Assembly (NCBI RefSeq): GCF_014174405.1
Contig: NZ_JACEGA010000001.1
Span: 2,757,001 to 2,821,000, forward strand
DNA from: Variimorphobacter saccharofermentans
Lineage (GTDB): Bacteria > Bacillota > Clostridia > Lachnospirales > Lachnospiraceae
Length of the DNA: 64,000 nt
Direction: 5' to 3'
Shown here: piece after piece, positions 42,079-51,603 of the stretch
Layout: each line of letters opens with the position of its first letter
How positions within the stretch are numbered: position 1 is the stretch's first letter
Program-made: the position numbers and the translations under genes
The notes under the pieces: model-generated
Told to the model about the DNA's origin: nothing
Seen by the model: only the letters and a program-made list of their open reading frames with translations
The model's database searches: none

Positions 42079-44613
42079 CTAATCGATACCTCTCTTAAAA
42101 TGTCCGGTAGTGTAATCGGAACGTGCTTCCATGCTCTGTCTTCCATAATAAAATGTATCGGTAAAAGCGCTCAGAACCTGTTTTGCTTCATCCTTGGATT
42201 CCTTCGTAAAATCCAATCTGATTCGTGCAGGTCCTAAATTTCTAATCTCCGGCGCATATTGGAGAAGAGATAAAGCCTGTCCGTTATAAATAATATTATA
42301 GCATTCTCTGCAATTCGTTTGAACATAAAATTTCTTACCCAGTCGGTCTGTAAGATAGCCCTTATGGTATAGCTCCCTGGAAGAATTGCTCTGTCCCTTT
42401 TTTCGCTTCAGGCATCCTTGTGTACTTTCGAAAAGACACTGTGCTGAAATCATAAGCGGTTGATAACCATACACAATCATATCACAGTCCGTAATACCGA
42501 GTTTTTTTAACTCCTGTACATTCAATTCTACAGGAGCAGTGAATCTGTGAATCCCTTGTTCTCTCCAGAACACCTTTGCTTCCTTGTTATAGATGTACAT
42601 ATTATAGTTCAGAATGAGTTCTTTTAACGGTCTACTATCAGATAATAACGGTTTTAGTAAGGCTGCCTCTTCAAAATTCTTCACTATAAATCCGTGGATA
42701 TTCTTATTCTTTCCCAATTCAGCCATATCCATATTAAGAATATTGTATTCCTTTAGTCTGCATATGTGAGGAAGGGAAAGGTATAATTCCTTACCCGCTT
42801 TGGCTGCTTTCTCTGCCATATTAAGGAGGTTGTCCATAGTAAACATATCATATTCCACATAAACACAAGAAATCTCCGAATAAGACAGAACGGCTGTAAA
42901 TTGGTCCTCCGTCTGTATCGTTACACTAATCTGCATTGCATCGGTATCGGGTCCTTTTTCTAAAGTATAAGATTTATTAATTGGTTCCTGAACACTCTGA
43001 AGATTTATACTGCTTCTCCGATACTGGATGGCAACCTTCTGTTCAAGCTGATGAATAGCCTCACGGCGTACCTCATTGAGCCATGCTACGGGGACAAAGA
43101 TATCTCCCTGCGTATCGATCTCAAGCTTATCAAAATAGAATAAGGTATCTCCGGTTTTTTCAATGGAAGCAGCCAGTTTTTCCTTTGATACCGGTTGCTT
43201 AACAGCTTGTGACACCACCCCCTGGGTGGCTGTTACTGTACAATTTCCATAGGAAATGCTCAGTCTAAGTTCTTCTCCCTGTCTGGCTGTTAATACACCG
43301 GTAATTCCAATTTTGCGCTCTTTTTCCAAGTAGTCCTTTGAAATCTGCTCTAGTAGTTCATTATTCTTCGTTCGATATACGGAATCACCAATTCGAACCG
43401 GTATATCTGGCTGAACAGATTTACGTTTGTCCTTCTTATTCTTTTCTTGTGATCGATCCACCAGTCTTCTTCCTACATTGGCTATTAAGATATCTCCCTT
43501 TTTGTGTGGATCTTTCACCGTGAATTCATAGATATTCTCTTCATTATGTCTGATTTCCAATATGTCCTGGGCATTAATATCTTCCTGTAGTTTTATCGCA
43601 ATCTGAATCCCCTTAATTTCTGTCACTTTTCCTGCAAATACACCGCTGTGATTAGGCCGGTACAGGGACATCATGTCCTTCCCGTTATGACTCTTTCCAT
43701 AGCCCTGGGAAAAGCCTCCCCGGTTATAGATATCCTGTAAAGCAAGCAGATCCCTGCGATAATCATTTTTCTTATTGAACTCAAGATATTTCTCTTTTCC
43801 ATACTCCAAGTAGTAATCCACATATTTACGGTACATAGCAGAAACTGCTGCCGCATATTCCGGTCGTTTCATTCTGCCTTCGATTTTAAAGGAATCGATT
43901 CCCGCTTCCACCAACTCCGGTATTAGCGGGATAGTATTAATATCCTTTGGGCTGAGCAGATACTTTTCCTTATTGGAGGATAATCTACGCTCATCATTGT
44001 AAAACTGATAAGGCATTCTGCAGGGCTGGGCACATCTGCCTCGATTACCGCTTCTTCCACCAATCATACTACTCATCAGACATTGACCGGAATAACAATA
44101 ACACAAGGCACCATGTACAAAGGTTTCAATCTCTAAATCCGTATTTTCACGAATATTCTTTATCTCCTGCAGATTTAATTCTCTAGCAGTAACTAAACGG
44201 GTTACTCCATAATCCCTTAACAAATTTGCTCCCTCTGCCATTGTCAGTGTTGTCTGGGTACTGGCATGGATCGGAAGTTCTGGGAAATGTTGATGTATAA
44301 AATGCATAACACCAACATCCTGAACAATCACCGCGTCCAATCCCTGCAAGTAATACTTCTCAAGGAATTGATAAAGCTGTTCGATGCGTTCCTGCTCCTT
44401 AATCAGCGTATTCACTGTCAGGTATAGGTGTTTTCCTCTGATATGAGCCTCATCAATAGCATGTAACAGGGTCGCCTCATCCAAATTATTGGCATAGGCT
44501 CTTGCTCCAAAGCTGCTTCCCCCAATATATACGGCATCACAACCTGCGTTCATAGCCGCCTTCATTCCTTCATAGGAACCGGCCGGTGCCAGAATCTCTA
44601 TTTTTCTTTTCAT
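42079..44613 (-). CDS. U32 family peptidase with DUF3656 (RlhA-like)
   Basis: The 844-residue protein starts at the ATG at 44613 (MKRKIEILAP) after GGAGATTGC. The U32 core has EILAPAGSYEGMKAAMNAGC, DAVYIGGSSFGARAYANNLD and the Cys-rich CYCYSGQCLMSSMIGGRSGN followed by RGRCAQPCR. A DUF3656 region follows (about 340-520) and the end repeats a U32-type fold. In E. coli the related RlhA hydroxylates 23S rRNA C2501; this protein may have a similar role, though peptidase activity is not excluded. It is linked to FtsW-PBP in one operon. Confidence 0.88.
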   Translation of the reverse strand: MKRKIEILAPAGSYEGMKAAMNAGCDAVYIGGSSFGARAYANNLDEATLLHAIDEAHIRGKHLYLTVNTLIKEQERIEQLYQFLEKYYLQGLDAVIVQDVGVMHFIHQHFPELPIHASTQTTLTMAEGANLLRDYGVTRLVTARELNLQEIKNIRENTDLEIETFVHGALCYCYSGQCLMSSMIGGRSGNRGRCAQPCRMPYQFYNDERRLSSNKEKYLLSPKDINTIPLIPELVEAGIDSFKIEGRMKRPEYAAAVSAMYRKYVDYYLEYGKEKYLEFNKKNDYRRDLLALQDIYNRGGFSQGYGKSHNGKDMMSLYRPNHSGVFAGKVTEIKGIQIAIKLQEDINAQDILEIRHNEENIYEFTVKDPHKKGDILIANVGRRLVDRSQEKNKKDKRKSVQPDIPVRIGDSVYRTKNNELLEQISKDYLEKERKIGITGVLTARQGEELRLSISYGNCTVTATQGVVSQAVKQPVSKEKLAASIEKTGDTLFYFDKLEIDTQGDIFVPVAWLNEVRREAIHQLEQKVAIQYRRSSINLQSVQEPINKSYTLEKGPDTDAMQISVTIQTEDQFTAVLSYSEISCVYVEYDMFTMDNLLNMAEKAAKAGKELYLSLPHICRLKEYNILNMDMAELGKNKNIHGFIVKNFEEAALLKPLLSDSRPLKELILNYNMYIYNKEAKVFWREQGIHRFTAPVELNVQELKKLGITDCDMIVYGYQPLMISAQCLFESTQGCLKRKKGQSNSSRELYHKGYLTDRLGKKFYVQTNCRECYNIIYNGQALSLLQYAPEIRNLGPARIRLDFTKESKDEAKQVLSAFTDTFYYGRQSMEARSDYTTGHFKRGID

Positions 44614-44640
44614 AGCAATCTCCATTTGGTAGTATTATGC

Positions 44641-44688
44641 AAAAGGCTATCCATTATGATGCGATAGCATCCCTTACAATGGACAGCC
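44641..44688 (-). terminator. Intrinsic terminator of zapA
   Basis: On the minus strand GGCTGTCCATT pairs with AATGGATAGCC and is followed by TTTTGC. It lies between the zapA stop at 44706 and the U32 gene start at 44613. Confidence 0.65.
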
Positions 44689-44705
44689 TATGTTCTCTAA
44701 TTATC

Positions 44706-45113
44706 TTATTTATCATTATCTCCAAGTTCTGTTTCCAATCGGACTATATTCTTCTGTGCCTCATGGAGTTCAGATTTCAGCTCATCTACCTCTCGCTCAG
44801 CTGCTTCCAGCTTCGTTCGAGCCGATATCAACTCATGCTTAAGATCAAATATTTCTTTGCTCTTTGCATCACTTTCTGTCTCAATTTCTTTCAGCTTATT
44901 CGTAGTTTTAAAATAGTCATCTGCTATATTTATTTGCATCAATATATTTTTTAATTCGGAATCCAAGAATTTATAAGCATCCTTATTACGGAATTCTGCA
45001 TGCTTATTATTGATATAGGAAGCGATTTTCTGTAAATATTCTTCGCTTTCGTATCCACTTAATGTATATCTCTTGTTATTAATGATAACCTCAATATCGT
45101 GATACTTATTCAT
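44706..45113 (-). CDS. zapA: Cell division protein ZapA
   Basis: ZapA binds FtsZ and bundles its filaments at the division ring. The 135-residue protein has the ZapA N-terminal domain (VIINNKRYTLSGYESEEYLQ and KIASYINNKHAEF). A long coiled coil (LKEIETESDAKSKEIFDLKH) with heptad spacing follows, as in ZapA's C-terminal dimerisation helix. It stands alone with its own promoter and terminator, between the ruvAB genes and the U32-FtsW-PBP operon, which fits a role near wall synthesis genes. Confidence 0.9.
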   Translation of the reverse strand: MNKYHDIEVIINNKRYTLSGYESEEYLQKIASYINNKHAEFRNKDAYKFLDSELKNILMQINIADDYFKTTNKLKEIETESDAKSKEIFDLKHELISARTKLEAAEREVDELKSELHEAQKNIVRLETELGDNDK

Positions 45114-45173
45114 GCCGTTGCCCCCTGTTATTCGTTGGAACCCTTTATATTGCTATTCTCATTGACACAATTA

Positions 45174-45202
45174 ATTATAACTGATGTATATTTTATTGAC
45201 AA
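45174..45202 (-). promoter_or_regulatory. Sigma-A promoter of zapA
   Basis: TTGTCA, 17 bp and TATAAT on the minus strand, about 60 bp before the zapA start. Confidence 0.75.
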
Positions 45203-45242
45203 GCAAATTGTACATCCTTTAAAATTCAGTGCTATTACAACA

Positions 45243-46238
45243 CTAATCCATCCTCAATCCCATGTGCTGGTAAGCAAGCTCGGATGCCACTCTTCCTCTC
45301 GGTGTTCGTAAGATCAAGCCATTTTGAACCAGATAAGGCTCATATACCTCTTCTATGGTCCCTACATCTTCTCCTATGGTAGTTGCAACTGCTTCAATGC
45401 CAACCGGACCACCACCGAACTTCTCTATCATTGTTACAAGAATCTCACGATCAATATGATCCAGTCCCAGCTTGTCCACCTCCAGGAGATCCAAGGCGAA
45501 CCCTGCAACCTCCTTAGTAATTCTGCCATCATATTTTACCTGAGCAAAATCACGTACTCTTTTTAGCAAACGATTTGCTAACCTGGGTGTACCCCTGGAG
45601 CGTCTGGCTAATTCCAAAGCTCCCTCTTCTTCAATCTCCACACGAATTACCTCTGCCGAGCGAAGAATTATGGTTTTCAACTCCTCTATCGTGTAAAAAT
45701 CCATACGGTTTACCACACCGAAACGGTCTCGAAGAGGTGGTGTCAACATTCCGGCTCTGGTAGTAGCCCCTACTAATGTAAATTTGGGTAGATCCAGACG
45801 AATGGACTTAGCACTGGCTCCCTTTCCAATTACAATATCAATCACAAAATCCTCCATGGCAGGGTATAAAAGCTCTTCCACCTGACGATTTAAGCGATGT
45901 ATCTCATCCACAAAAAGAACATCACCCTCCTGGAGATTATTCAATATTGCAGCCATTTCACCTGGTTTTTCAATAACAGGTCCAGAGGTGATCTTAATAT
46001 TAACCCCCATTTCATTGGCTATAATACCTGCCAGGGTAGTTTTACCAAGACCAGGTGGGCCAAATAGAAGCACATGATCCAGTGTTTCCTTCCTCTGCTT
46101 TGCTGCTTCAATATATATTTTCAGATTTTCCTTAACCTTTACTTGTCCTATATAATCCGATAGCATCTGCGGTCTTAGGGATCCCTCTAGCTTACTATCT
46201 TCCTCTGTAAATTCTGTTGTTATTACTCTTTTTGCCAT
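45243..46238 (-). CDS. ruvB: Holliday junction branch migration ATPase RuvB
   Basis: RuvB forms hexameric rings that move Holliday junctions during recombinational repair with RuvA. The 331-residue protein has the N-terminal [18 protein letters not shown], Walker [21 protein letters not shown], Walker [12 protein letters not shown], sensor [17 protein letters not shown] and the C-terminal winged helix ending [17 protein letters not shown]. It follows ruvA by 50 bp as in most bacteria. Confidence 0.97.
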   Translation of the reverse strand: MAKRVITTEFTEEDSKLEGSLRPQMLSDYIGQVKVKENLKIYIEAAKQRKETLDHVLLFGPPGLGKTTLAGIIANEMGVNIKITSGPVIEKPGEMAAILNNLQEGDVLFVDEIHRLNRQVEELLYPAMEDFVIDIVIGKGASAKSIRLDLPKFTLVGATTRAGMLTPPLRDRFGVVNRMDFYTIEELKTIILRSAEVIRVEIEEEGALELARRSRGTPRLANRLLKRVRDFAQVKYDGRITKEVAGFALDLLEVDKLGLDHIDREILVTMIEKFGGGPVGIEAVATTIGEDVGTIEEVYEPYLVQNGLILRTPRGRVASELAYQHMGLRMD

Positions 46239-46288
46239 TGTTTGCCTCCAAGTTATGACAGCGATACTTATCCGGCTGTATTATTCCC

Positions 46289-46894
46289 TTACATTTTCTT
46301 TAAGCACTGCTTCAAGATTTCTTCCGATGTCATTTCCTCCGTTATGTCTATCTGGTTCACTATTTTCAACGCATCGGTACCGGAATAACCCAGTACTGTC
46401 AGTGCCTGAGCTGCTTCTTCCCGTTTACTTACTATACCGGAGGTATCGTTGCTTTGCATCTGATTCATCATTCGTTGTTCAAAGGCTGTCTCCAGCTTAA
46501 ACTTATCCTTTAATTCCAGTATTAACTTGCTCGCCGTCTTATTCCCGATACCAGGGGCTTTCGCAATTGTCTTTACATCCTCTGCAAGTACTGCAAATCG
46601 TATCTCATCCGCTGAGATAGATGAGAGTATACCGAGAGCACCCTTGGGTCCAATACCATTGACTGTAATCAGTAGCTTGAACATCTCCAGATCATCCTTG
46701 GATAAAAACCCAAACAAACCGATGGCATCCTCTCTAACATGAAGATAGGTATATAATTTCATCGTACTTCCCAGAGAGGGGAGATCCATAATGGCATTGG
46801 TAGGTAGATAGACCTCATATCCAATATTTCCTACTTCAAGTACGATATAACTTTCTTTAATCTCTGCTAATTCCCCTTTAAGATAACCGATCAT
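46289..46894 (-). CDS. ruvA: Holliday junction DNA helicase subunit RuvA
   Basis: RuvA binds Holliday junctions as a tetramer and recruits RuvB. The 201-residue protein has domain I ([20 protein letters not shown]), two HhH-type segments ([20 protein letters not shown] and [20 protein letters not shown]), and the C-terminal RuvB-binding domain III ([20 protein letters not shown]). The length is standard. It is the first gene of ruvAB. Confidence 0.97.
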   Translation of the reverse strand: MIGYLKGELAEIKESYIVLEVGNIGYEVYLPTNAIMDLPSLGSTMKLYTYLHVREDAIGLFGFLSKDDLEMFKLLITVNGIGPKGALGILSSISADEIRFAVLAEDVKTIAKAPGIGNKTASKLILELKDKFKLETAFEQRMMNQMQSNDTSGIVSKREEAAQALTVLGYSGTDALKIVNQIDITEEMTSEEILKQCLKKM

Positions 46895-46995
46895 GATGAC
46901 ACCTCTACTTATGTATTTTCCGACTTCAAATCTGTTTCTAACCTTATATCTGTTCAGTCCTTCTATCTGCTTTATTCAATAAAATTAACCTCTAC

Positions 46996-47247
46996 CTAAT
47001 CCTCTAATCGTTCAAAATAACCTCTTGATATATTCAGTCTGCCTTCCTTTAGATAATTTAGCACTTCAAATGCTGTTATCCCCAATGCCTCTGATATTTG
47101 CAAAGCGTTACTATTCGGATATTCTTTTAAATAGGCTTCTATGTCATCAAAATGGTCACTATCAATTTGCCTGCATTCCTCGCATGCATAGGCTTTAAAT
47201 CTGGAGTAGAAAATCTTATGACAGTGTTTACAAAAATTAGTATACAA
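46996..47247 (-). CDS. YvyF/flagellar-operon-like small zinc-binding protein
   Basis: A TTG start at 47247 (YTNFCKHCHK) is chosen because GGGAGG lies eight bases upstream; the longer in-frame start would overlap that site. The 83-residue protein has two CxxC pairs (CKHCHK and CEECRQ), then a helical region with NALQISEALGITAFEVLNYL, a helix-turn-helix-like segment. The pattern resembles the TIGR03826/YvyF family seen near flagellar genes in Firmicutes. No flagellar genes are near here, so the role is uncertain. It lies just after the CLS fusion gene and may be co-transcribed with it. Confidence 0.7.
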   Translation of the reverse strand: MYTNFCKHCHKIFYSRFKAYACEECRQIDSDHFDDIEAYLKEYPNSNALQISEALGITAFEVLNYLKEGRLNISRGYFERLED

Positions 47248-47283
47248 TCTTAAAACCTCCCATCTCAATCATGGCGAATATGA

Positions 47284-49764
47284 TTACATTAATGTAGAGA
47301 ACAGATTTAGAAACATTTGATAAAGTTTCATCCATAAAGGTCTTTGCTTCCATTCCTCATATGTTACTTCCCGACTCTGTTCCATAGTCTTTAACAGGTC
47401 TTCCTTCACAATATTGATGATATTTTTATCGCACATCCATACTCCGCATTCATAGTGAAGGTGAAAACTGCGATAATCCATATTGATTGTTCCTACAATA
47501 CCGTTATCCTCACTGATGATCGTTTTCGCATGTATAAAGCCCGGGAGATATTCAAAGATTCGAACTCCTCCTGCAAGCAGTCTTCCGTAGTTGTAGTTGG
47601 TGAGTATTTTAACATGTTTCTTATCCGGTATGAAAGGAGTGATGATACGTACATCCACTCCGCTTTGCGCCGCAGTAATTAACGCCTCCCTCATATCCTC
47701 TTCAATTATAAGATACGGCGTTGTAATGTACAATACCTTCTTGGCATAATATATCATCTGTTTATAGATATTTTCTATGGGATTTCGAGGATTATTGGCA
47801 GGCCCGTCAGAAATCACCTGACAGAATACATCATTTTCATCAAACCTCATAGTAGGCCGGAAGGGGGTATAATCCAGCGGCTCATCGTTACCAGCCACCT
47901 CCCACATCTGAAGAAAGGTCACAGTTAACCCCCATACTGCATCACCAACGATTTTTATCGCATTATCCTTCCAGGTTCCGTATCTGGATACCAGATTAAC
48001 ATATTCGTCTGCCAAATTCATACCGCCGGTAAAGCCTACATTTCCATCGATTACGATGATCTTCTGATGGGAACGGTAATTCATATAAAGTTTATCTGTA
48101 TATTTGTGTATCGGATTAAATACACGAATTTCGAAGCCGTCTGCTTCAAGGTTTTTCTTAAAATGTCTTGGTGTACGAAGCATTGCTCCGAAATCATCAT
48201 ACAGGAACATAACCCGCACCCCTTCCTGGAGCTTACGAACAAGCAAAGTGTGGATTTTCTCCCATAGCACCCCTTCTCCGATAATAAAGAAATTAATTAA
48301 TATAAACTTCTCTGCCTTCTCAATTTCCTCGAATATCGATTTGAATGCATCTTCTCCCATCGGATAATATTCTACTGTATTATTTTTAAACAGGGGAAAC
48401 GAATTCTTTTCCAGGTATCTGGTCATTCTGCTTTTTGTAGGATACTTCTTTGCAAAGGCTTGTATTACATCGGGGTCAAAGTCCAAAAATTCTACTCCGT
48501 GCTTCAGGTCATTTAATATCTTATCATCGATCTTTCTATGTCTCTTATTACCCCACAGAACAAACATAATATGACCCGTAATCGGTAGCGCTGCTATAAT
48601 GCAGATCCAGGCTATTTTATATGAGGTATTTCGATTGTCGTTCACAAGCGCAATTACAATCACGATACTTAAAATCTGGAGCCCCGTATATAAGTACACC
48701 GTGTATTCTCTCAAAGCAATGGACAGGTAAATAACCATACTAAATTGAAGCAATACTAATAAACCGACCAATGCTGCTCTCAGAAAGCCGCTTACATAAC
48801 CCTTCATCGTTCCTGTCATTTCATCTTTGAGATCCTTGATCTCTTTACTTACTTTTTTAACGCTTTTACTCATTATCTTTTCTCTTAAGTCGCTTAAAGC
48901 TGCCTCTCTCTTACCAGCCTTCATGCTGGGAAAGGCTTTCATCAGACGTATATGTGCCTTTTGTGTTTTTATACTTTGATATCTACCGAAAAACTCTCTT
49001 AATTTCATCTCGTATTCGGGCTTAAATTCCCGATTATCACCTTTGCTCGATTGACGACTGAATTTGATCGTATGAAGCCATCCATCAAAACTGGTACGAG
49101 CCTCCTTAAATAGATTCATTATTTTAATTTCAGAAATCCGATCAATGATTTCCTCTCCCGTTTCATAGGCCTTGGTATTCTCTATGTACTCCGTCATCTC
49201 CTGACGCAGAGTTTGTAGTTTAGCAAGGATTCGATCAAATTTCAAAGAGGATATGGATGCCATTATTACATCCCCTATAAATACGGGGATTATGATATAC
49301 CCAATCAGTTCTCCACCTCTTCTTGGTATTTTCTCAATAATGAAATTCATGCCTGGCTGAAGAACATGAAGCATAAATAATGTGAGCAATCCCCAGAACA
49401 AGGACACCAATAAGCATACTCTTCCATTAAGATTAAAACGATAATTACTATAATCCCACCATCTGGTGTGAAAGAGAAGCTCCATCAACCAGGAGGTGAT
49501 ATATTCCAAGACCGTTGCAAGTAATACTCCGACCAAAAAGGACAGTAGAAAATCATCCCTATATTTCCATAGGGTAATATAGATCAGAAGCGCCGCACAT
49601 CCATATATCGGTATAATTGGACCGCTTAAAAAGCCACGGTTCACAAAGGTCTTCTTTTGCACTGACACAAGGCAGCATTCATAAATCCAACCAAATATAC
49701 TATATAGGATGAATATATAAAACAAATAATAAAATTCGTATCCGAACATTCTAAAATCCCACAT
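47284..49764 (-). CDS. CmpB-type membrane domain fused to cardiolipin synthase
   Basis: The 826-residue frame is uninterrupted and starts after GAGGAGGAA. Residues 10-190 match the putative ABC-transporter type IV (CmpB-like) membrane family: YSIFGWIYECCLVSVQKKTF, FVNRGFLSGPIIPIYG and HTRWWDYSNYRFNLNGRVCL. A linker with a long charged helix (about 185-320) follows. The C-terminal half is cardiolipin synthase with two membrane helices and two PLD catalytic sites: HQKIIVIDG near residue 568 and HAKTIISED near residue 745. It should make cardiolipin from phosphatidylglycerol. Such a fusion is unusual; each half is normally a separate protein. Confidence 0.87.
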   Translation of the reverse strand: MWDFRMFGYEFYYLFYIFILYSIFGWIYECCLVSVQKKTFVNRGFLSGPIIPIYGCAALLIYITLWKYRDDFLLSFLVGVLLATVLEYITSWLMELLFHTRWWDYSNYRFNLNGRVCLLVSLFWGLLTLFMLHVLQPGMNFIIEKIPRRGGELIGYIIIPVFIGDVIMASISSLKFDRILAKLQTLRQEMTEYIENTKAYETGEEIIDRISEIKIMNLFKEARTSFDGWLHTIKFSRQSSKGDNREFKPEYEMKLREFFGRYQSIKTQKAHIRLMKAFPSMKAGKREAALSDLREKIMSKSVKKVSKEIKDLKDEMTGTMKGYVSGFLRAALVGLLVLLQFSMVIYLSIALREYTVYLYTGLQILSIVIVIALVNDNRNTSYKIAWICIIAALPITGHIMFVLWGNKRHRKIDDKILNDLKHGVEFLDFDPDVIQAFAKKYPTKSRMTRYLEKNSFPLFKNNTVEYYPMGEDAFKSIFEEIEKAEKFILINFFIIGEGVLWEKIHTLLVRKLQEGVRVMFLYDDFGAMLRTPRHFKKNLEADGFEIRVFNPIHKYTDKLYMNYRSHQKIIVIDGNVGFTGGMNLADEYVNLVSRYGTWKDNAIKIVGDAVWGLTVTFLQMWEVAGNDEPLDYTPFRPTMRFDENDVFCQVISDGPANNPRNPIENIYKQMIYYAKKVLYITTPYLIIEEDMREALITAAQSGVDVRIITPFIPDKKHVKILTNYNYGRLLAGGVRIFEYLPGFIHAKTIISEDNGIVGTINMDYRSFHLHYECGVWMCDKNIINIVKEDLLKTMEQSREVTYEEWKQRPLWMKLYQMFLNLFSTLM

Positions 49765-49814
49765 ATCGGACTATTCCTCCTCATAAATACAGGTATGATA
49801 TGAATGAAGTATAA

Positions 49815-50022
49815 CACTTATCCGTTCGCATATACATGCTTCTGGATGCAAGCATCCAAAGCATGTTTTTCTACTAATCTTTGTACCTCTCCGTAAAACA
49901 GATTAGGAGCTCGAACGCTTCGCTTATCTCGCTCTCGTTGCACTTATCCGTTCGCATATGCATGCTTCTGGATGCAAGCATCCAAAGCATGTATATGCGA
50001 ACGGACTAATCTGCTTTACGGA
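49815..50022. repeat. Palindromic element C with a 52-bp direct duplication (MITE-like)
   Basis: The 52-bp unit at 49815-49866 (CACTTATCCGTTCGCATATA...) recurs at 49941-49992 with one difference. Each unit holds GGATGC-AA-GCATCC inside CATGCTT/AAGCATG. Outside them TCCGTAAAACAGATTAG (from 49890) is inverted at about 50006-50022. The gap of 417 bp between the fusion gene and the divergent exonuclease gene is filled mainly by this element. Confidence 0.75.
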
Positions 50023-50181
50023 CATTTTAACATAAATTGAGGATGAGTGCAGTAAGTAATTTCAGTATAAGGAAATCTATGGTTGACACTTGTACTTTGT
50101 ATCTACTCTTTTCATGATACCCATCTTATGCTAGAATATCGATAAGTGATATGGATGTAACTTTTCATTAGGAGGGATTCG

Positions 50182-51303
50182 ATGATTACGAGGCAATTTC
50201 CGATTACGCAAACAGTAGATTATACATTTGATGGTTATCAACCAGAGGATTTGATCTTCTTTGATATTGAAACCACCGGGTTTGCTGCGGATTCCTCCTA
50301 TCTCTATTTGATTGGCTGTGCATATTATCAGGACAACTCCTATCATATGATCCAATGGTTTTCTGAGGATATTCGGGAGGAAGCGAACCTGATTAATGCT
50401 TTTTTTGAATTTGTTAAACCTTATAAAGTAATTCTTCATTATAATGGTTCCGGATTCGACATTCCTTATCTTCTGCGAAAATGCAACTTATTAGGCTTAG
50501 ATTATTCATTTCAACAATTGAATAGTATCGATCTATATAAGAAAATATATCCTTACAAGAAACTATTTAAGTTAAAAAGTTTTAAGCAAAAGTCCATCGA
50601 AGCATATCTCAATGTACAACGTGAGGATGTTTATGATGGAGGAGATTTGATTCAGATTTATCAGAGCTATCTTGGGAAAAAGCATTATGAAACGCTTAGA
50701 AAATCACGGGATCCGAATGCTCCTGTCAGTAATCCCTCCGAAGCGGATATGCTGCTGCATCAGCTATTACTTCATAATGAAGATGATATAAAAGGACTTC
50801 TTTCCATCTCCCCTATATTGAATTATGTTGATTTGTTCGAGAAGCCAATTCGGATTCTTCAGGCCGGAATTGATCAGGGAAGCTTATTCATTCAATTTGA
50901 AATTAGTGCGAATCTTCCTGTTCGGATCAGCTACGGAAATGATTTGATTCACTTAACGGCATATAAAAATAATGCCTCCTTGTCCGTGCAGGTGTATGAG
51001 GGAGAATTGAAGTATTTCTATGAGAACTACAAGGATTATTATTATTTACCGGCGGAGGACCGGGCAATCCATAAAAGCCTTGCACATTTTGTAGATAAGG
51101 AACACCGTGTTAAGGCGAAGCCCTCTAATTGTTATACGAAAAAGCAGGGCGTTTTTGCTCCACAGTATGATCTTGGGATATCACCTTATTTTAAGAACGA
51201 GTATCAGGATAAGCTGTCCTTTATCGAAATCCATACAGATTTTCTCCTACAGGAAGAAACCCTGGAATTGTATGTAGCTCATCTGCTAGCCCATATTCTA
51301 TAG
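50182..51303 (+). CDS. RNase-H-like / YprB-type exonuclease domain protein
   Basis: The start (MITRQFPITQ) follows TAGGAGGGA. The 373-residue protein has a DEDD-type exonuclease core: DLIFFDIETTGFAADSSYLY with the first two catalytic acids, VILHYNGSGFDIPYLLRKC with the third Asp, and LLLHNEDDIKGLLSISPI with the final Asp. The fold fits YprB, which pairs with a helicase (YprA) in Bacillus; no helicase is adjacent here. The C-terminal half is variable. It likely degrades or processes nucleic acid, but the substrate is unknown. Confidence 0.87.
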   Translation: MITRQFPITQTVDYTFDGYQPEDLIFFDIETTGFAADSSYLYLIGCAYYQDNSYHMIQWFSEDIREEANLINAFFEFVKPYKVILHYNGSGFDIPYLLRKCNLLGLDYSFQQLNSIDLYKKIYPYKKLFKLKSFKQKSIEAYLNVQREDVYDGGDLIQIYQSYLGKKHYETLRKSRDPNAPVSNPSEADMLLHQLLLHNEDDIKGLLSISPILNYVDLFEKPIRILQAGIDQGSLFIQFEISANLPVRISYGNDLIHLTAYKNNASLSVQVYEGELKYFYENYKDYYYLPAEDRAIHKSLAHFVDKEHRVKAKPSNCYTKKQGVFAPQYDLGISPYFKNEYQDKLSFIEIHTDFLLQEETLELYVAHLLAHIL

Positions 51304-51378
51304 TAATCGTATATACAGTACTAATAAATTGCTACTCACTGCAATAGTGCCAAGCATGAATTTTCTTATTAATGAAAT

Positions 51379-51408
51379 AAGGCTTTCCGAGACATCTCGG
51401 AAAGCCTT
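51379..51408. terminator. Bidirectional terminator between exonuclease gene and rpmF
   Basis: AAGGCTTTCCGAGA pairs perfectly with TCTCGGAAAGCCTT around a 2-base loop. T residues follow on the plus side (TTTAATATA) and the minus strand has TTATTTCATT. The two flanking genes converge. Confidence 0.8.
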
Positions 51409-51421
51409 TAATATACTATCA

Positions 51422-51601
51422 TTATTCAGCAGAAATGATTTCCTTCTTATTGTAAGAACCGCAAGCCTTACATACTCTATGAGGAACCATAAGTTCGCCA
51501 CATTTACTGCATTTAACTAAGTTAGGAGCAGTCATCTTCCAGTTAGCTCTACGGCTATCTCTTCTAGCTTTAGAATGTTTTCCTTTAGGACAAATAGACA
51601 T
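51422..51601 (-). CDS. rpmF: 50S ribosomal protein L32
   Basis: The 59-residue protein starts at MSICPKGKHSKARRDSRRAN after AAGGAGGTG; it ends three bases after the yceD stop. A zinc ribbon is formed by Cys31, Cys34, Cys44 and Cys47 (CSKCG...CKACG). The order yceD-rpmF is typical for bacteria, and the pair is transcribed from one promoter. It is the C+ (zinc-binding) form, without a paralogue visible here. Confidence 0.97.
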   Translation of the reverse strand: MSICPKGKHSKARRDSRRANWKMTAPNLVKCSKCGELMVPHRVCKACGSYNKKEIISAE

Positions 51602-51603
51602 TG

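Noticed and set aside
42079..44613. U32 protein considered as a secreted collagenase
   Set aside because: There is no signal peptide, and the DUF3656 domain with its Cys cluster fits an RNA-modifying RlhA-type enzyme better.
49815..50022. Considered as a replication origin (repeats near a membrane protein gene)
   Set aside because: No DnaA boxes, no dnaA/dnaN neighbours and no AT-rich unwinding pattern specific to an origin.
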